Origin: Deltaproteobacteria bacterium
GTDB lineage: Bacteria; Desulfobacterota; Desulfobacteria; Desulfobacterales; BuS5
DNA: 8,410 nucleotides
Reading direction: 5' to 3'
Assembly (NCBI GenBank): GCA_021157555.1
Contig: JAGGWL010000103.1
Span: 1 to 8,410, forward strand
In this document: piece after piece, positions 6,712 to 8,410 of the stretch
How the letters are laid out: every line of letters begins with the position of its first letter
How positions within the stretch are numbered: the stretch's first letter is position 1
Translations under genes and position numbers: made by a program
Notes under the pieces: generated by a model
The model's input: the letters and a program-made list of their open reading frames with translations, nothing else
The model's database searches: none
Told to the model about the DNA's origin: nothing

Positions 6712-6810
6712 TGTATACTCATTCACAATGCTGGAAATATTTAAAAAAAGTTCAAAATTATAGATTTTCAGATTTTGTCCCCCCTGTTCTCATTTCTGAG
6801 GAATCTTGAA

Positions 6811-7533
6811 ATGTATAAATCATCAATAATAGATGAGGTTTTAATGGAGAGTCATAAAGATCAAACCGGTAAAATTTCAACAGATATTGCTGCGCATGAA
6901 CCAACATCCAAAAAGGGTGACGGAGCCAGCGGATTTATCATTCTTTTTTTTATCGCAGGATTTTTGGCCAGTCTTATTATCGGGTGGATAGCCTTTCCAA
7001 AACTCCTTTATTCACAAAAAAAACAGCCTTTTGATTTTAGTCATGTTGACCATATGGAAGCTGTTGATGATGGTTGTGAAAGCTGCCATTTTTTTCGTGA
7101 TGACGGAAGCTTCGCAGGAGTTCCCAAACTTGAACAATGCACTGATTGTCATGAAGATGCGCAAGGGGAAAGCGAGGATGAAGCTATATTTGTAAATGAA
7201 TATGTCGCCAAAGAAAAGGAAGTGCCCTGGCTGATATATTCAAAACAGCCCGATTGTGTTTTTTTCTCTCATGTCGCTCATGTAAAAATGGCGAAAATGG
7301 AATGCTCCGAATGTCATGGTGATATTGGAAAATCAGAACATTTGAAGCCTTATGAAGAGAATCGCCTTACCGGTGTCAGCCGTGATATATGGGGGAAAAA
7401 CATCGCCGGGTTCAAGAAAAACACCTGGGACAGGATGAAAATGGATGACTGTTCGGAATGTCATGTTAAAAAAAATGTAAAACAGTCAAGCGTTCAGACC
7501 AAAAAAGGTGGATGCTTTGTCTGTCATAAGTAA
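6811..7533 (+). CDS. qrcA: Membrane-anchored multiheme cytochrome c, QrcA of the menaquinone reductase complex
   Basis: The cytochrome subunit of the Qrc complex, which takes electrons from periplasmic type I cytochrome c3 and passes them towards menaquinone. From ATG 6811 the protein is 240 residues. It has a short cytoplasmic tail, one membrane anchor (41-62) and a periplasmic domain with five CXXCH motifs at 89, 110, 165, 214 and 235. Two FSHxxH segments, 76-81 and 152-157, precede haems 1 and 3 and can supply distal ligands as in class III cytochromes. The protein ends at the fifth motif (CFVCHK). The start follows GAGGA (6798-6802) by eight bases. An in-frame ATG at 6844 behind GAGG (6835-6838) is nearly as good and gives 229 residues. 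A TTG at 6775 has no support. It lies downstream of the haem ligation genes and 68 bases before qrcB. Confidence 0.87.
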   Translation: MYKSSIIDEVLMESHKDQTGKISTDIAAHEPTSKKGDGASGFIILFFIAGFLASLIIGWIAFPKLLYSQKKQPFDFSHVDHMEAVDDGCESCHFFRDDGSFAGVPKLEQCTDCHEDAQGESEDEAIFVNEYVAKEKEVPWLIYSKQPDCVFFSHVAHVKMAKMECSECHGDIGKSEHLKPYEENRLTGVSRDIWGKNIAGFKKNTWDRMKMDDCSECHVKKNVKQSSVQTKKGGCFVCHK

Positions 7534-7546
7534 AGCGACAACAAAA

Positions 7547-7568
7547 AAGTTATTTCGTCCCCGTTCCT
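7547..7568 (+). repeat. 22-base dispersed repeat, copy 2
   Basis: Identical over 22 bases to 690-711. It occupies the middle of the 68-base gap between qrcA and qrcB and would be present in a shared qrc transcript. A spacer between subunit genes of one complex is an unusual place for a chance long match. It ends 22 bases before the qrcB ribosome site. Confidence 0.75.
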
Positions 7569-7601
7569 AAAGCTATAATTTTTGCTTTTTGAGGTTATAT
7601 T

Positions 7602-8410
7602 ATGAAAATTGACAGAAGAAGTTTCTTGTCATTAATTGTCGGAGGAGCAGCAGGAACAGCCCTTAGTCCTCTCCCCTGGAAAATGATGGATGACAGTGCA
7701 ATCTGGACACAAAACTGGCCATGGACTCCGGTTCCGGAAGTTGGAGAAGTTACTAATATAAATTCTGTATGTTCATTATGCGCCGGCGGTTGTGGCATTT
7801 TTGTAAAAAAAATAGATAACCGGGTTATTAAAATAGAAGGGAATCCTGATTCCCCTGTAAATAAGGGTGGAATCTGCAGCCTTGGATTAGCGGGGCCCCA
7901 GCTCCTCTATGGACAGACAAGAATAAAGACACCCATGAAGCGTGTCGGTAAACGCGGTGAAAATAAATGGGAAAATATATCTTGGGATGATGGAATTAAA
8001 GAGGTTGCTGAAAAACTGGGTGCCCTTAGATCAAAAGGTAAGGCATCAACAGTTGGTGCTATTCTGGGCAGGGACAAAGGTACTATATATGGTTTGTTTG
8101 AAAGATTCTTAACAGCTTATGGATCGGCTAACCTGATGCATATGCCCTCCATGTTAGACGCCTGTAATATGTCCACTCATTTCATGAATGGTGTGCAGGG
8201 CTTAACCGGATTTGATCTGGAAAATTCTGATTTTATATTAAGTCTTGGAAGCGGCCTGCTGGATGGCTGGGGTTCTCCTGTGCGTATGTTTAAAGCAAAC
8301 AGCACCTGGAAAGAGAACAAGGTCATGGTTGTTCAGGTTGAACCGCGTCTTTCCAACACAGCCGCTAAAGCAGATAAATGGCTGCCGATAAAACCTGGCA
8401 CAGAAGCAGC
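7602..8410 (+). CDS. qrcB: Molybdopterin oxidoreductase-family subunit QrcB, N-terminal part (cut by window edge)
   Basis: The large periplasmic subunit of the Qrc menaquinone reductase, related to the ActB subunit of alternative complex III. The first 269 codons are present and open at the right edge. A Tat signal is clear: RRSFLS (5-10) followed by a hydrophobic stretch LIVGGAAGTA (11-20), so the protein is exported folded. An iron-sulfur cluster motif of the family follows: Cys57, Cys60, Cys64 and Cys92. Cys188 (DACNMST) lies roughly where many relatives carry the metal-ligating residue; that assignment is tentative. The ATG has GAGG (7591-7594) seven bases upstream. QrcC (iron-sulfur) and QrcD (NrfD-like) would be expected next, outside the window. 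Without them another cytochrome plus molybdopterin-family complex cannot be fully excluded, but the preceding QrcA supports this call. Confidence 0.85.
   Translation, partial: MKIDRRSFLSLIVGGAAGTALSPLPWKMMDDSAIWTQNWPWTPVPEVGEVTNINSVCSLCAGGCGIFVKKIDNRVIKIEGNPDSPVNKGGICSLGLAGPQLLYGQTRIKTPMKRVGKRGENKWENISWDDGIKEVAEKLGALRSKGKASTVGAILGRDKGTIYGLFERFLTAYGSANLMHMPSMLDACNMSTHFMNGVQGLTGFDLENSDFILSLGSGLLDGWGSPVRMFKANSTWKENKVMVVQVEPRLSNTAAKADKWLPIKPGTEA

Noticed and set aside
6775..6810. TTG start at 6775 for the cytochrome gene
   Set aside because: It has no ribosome site. The two ATG codons downstream both do, and the extra residues add nothing family-like.
7595..7798. Minus-strand 67-codon frame over the start of qrcB
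   Set aside because: It is antisense to a clear Tat-signal and iron-sulfur protein, with no support of its own.

Overview
The window looks like chromosome from an anaerobic, sulfate-reducing Desulfobacterota (Desulfobacteraceae-like). The case rests on a system II cytochrome c maturation pair followed by the start of a qrc-type operon (multiheme cytochrome QrcA, then Tat-exported molybdopterin-family subunit QrcB). In known sulfate reducers Qrc passes electrons from periplasmic hydrogenases and formate dehydrogenases, via cytochrome c3, to menaquinone. Coding DNA is AT-rich with many A and T runs. The block at about 360-540 is visibly richer in GC than its surroundings. The taxonomic call is inference; there is no rRNA in the window.

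Left part, minus strand. The left edge cuts through hsdM, a type I restriction-modification methylase; only its first 107 codons are present. Upstream of it lies a 416-base gene-free stretch (323-738) holding a dense set of nested inverted repeats (371-519) and a 22-base dispersed repeat. Next comes a tight two-gene minus-strand unit, glnS followed by a THUMP-domain RNA methyltransferase with a 2-base gap. Both genes act in translation. A candidate promoter lies just upstream of glnS.

Middle. The gap between the divergent glnS and resB transcription units (3672-4424) carries a defective IS200/REP-associated Y1 transposase element. It has 31-base inverted ends matching at 30 of 31 positions, and a transposase reduced by internal deletion to its N-terminal and extreme C-terminal coding ends, now in different frames.

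Right part, plus strand. resB and ccsA overlap by 4 bases and build the membrane machinery that exports haem and attaches it to CXXCH cytochromes. They are followed by qrcA, a membrane-anchored cytochrome with five CXXCH sites, and by qrcB, cut by the right edge. The assembly machinery thus sits next to one of its likely clients. A second exact copy of the 22-base repeat separates qrcA from qrcB, and a degenerate copy overlaps the 3' end of glnS.

I see no CRISPR array, tRNA or rRNA, and no clearly new enzymatic system. The least explained parts are the structured block at 371-519, the 22-base repeat family at gene boundaries, and the shrunken transposon.
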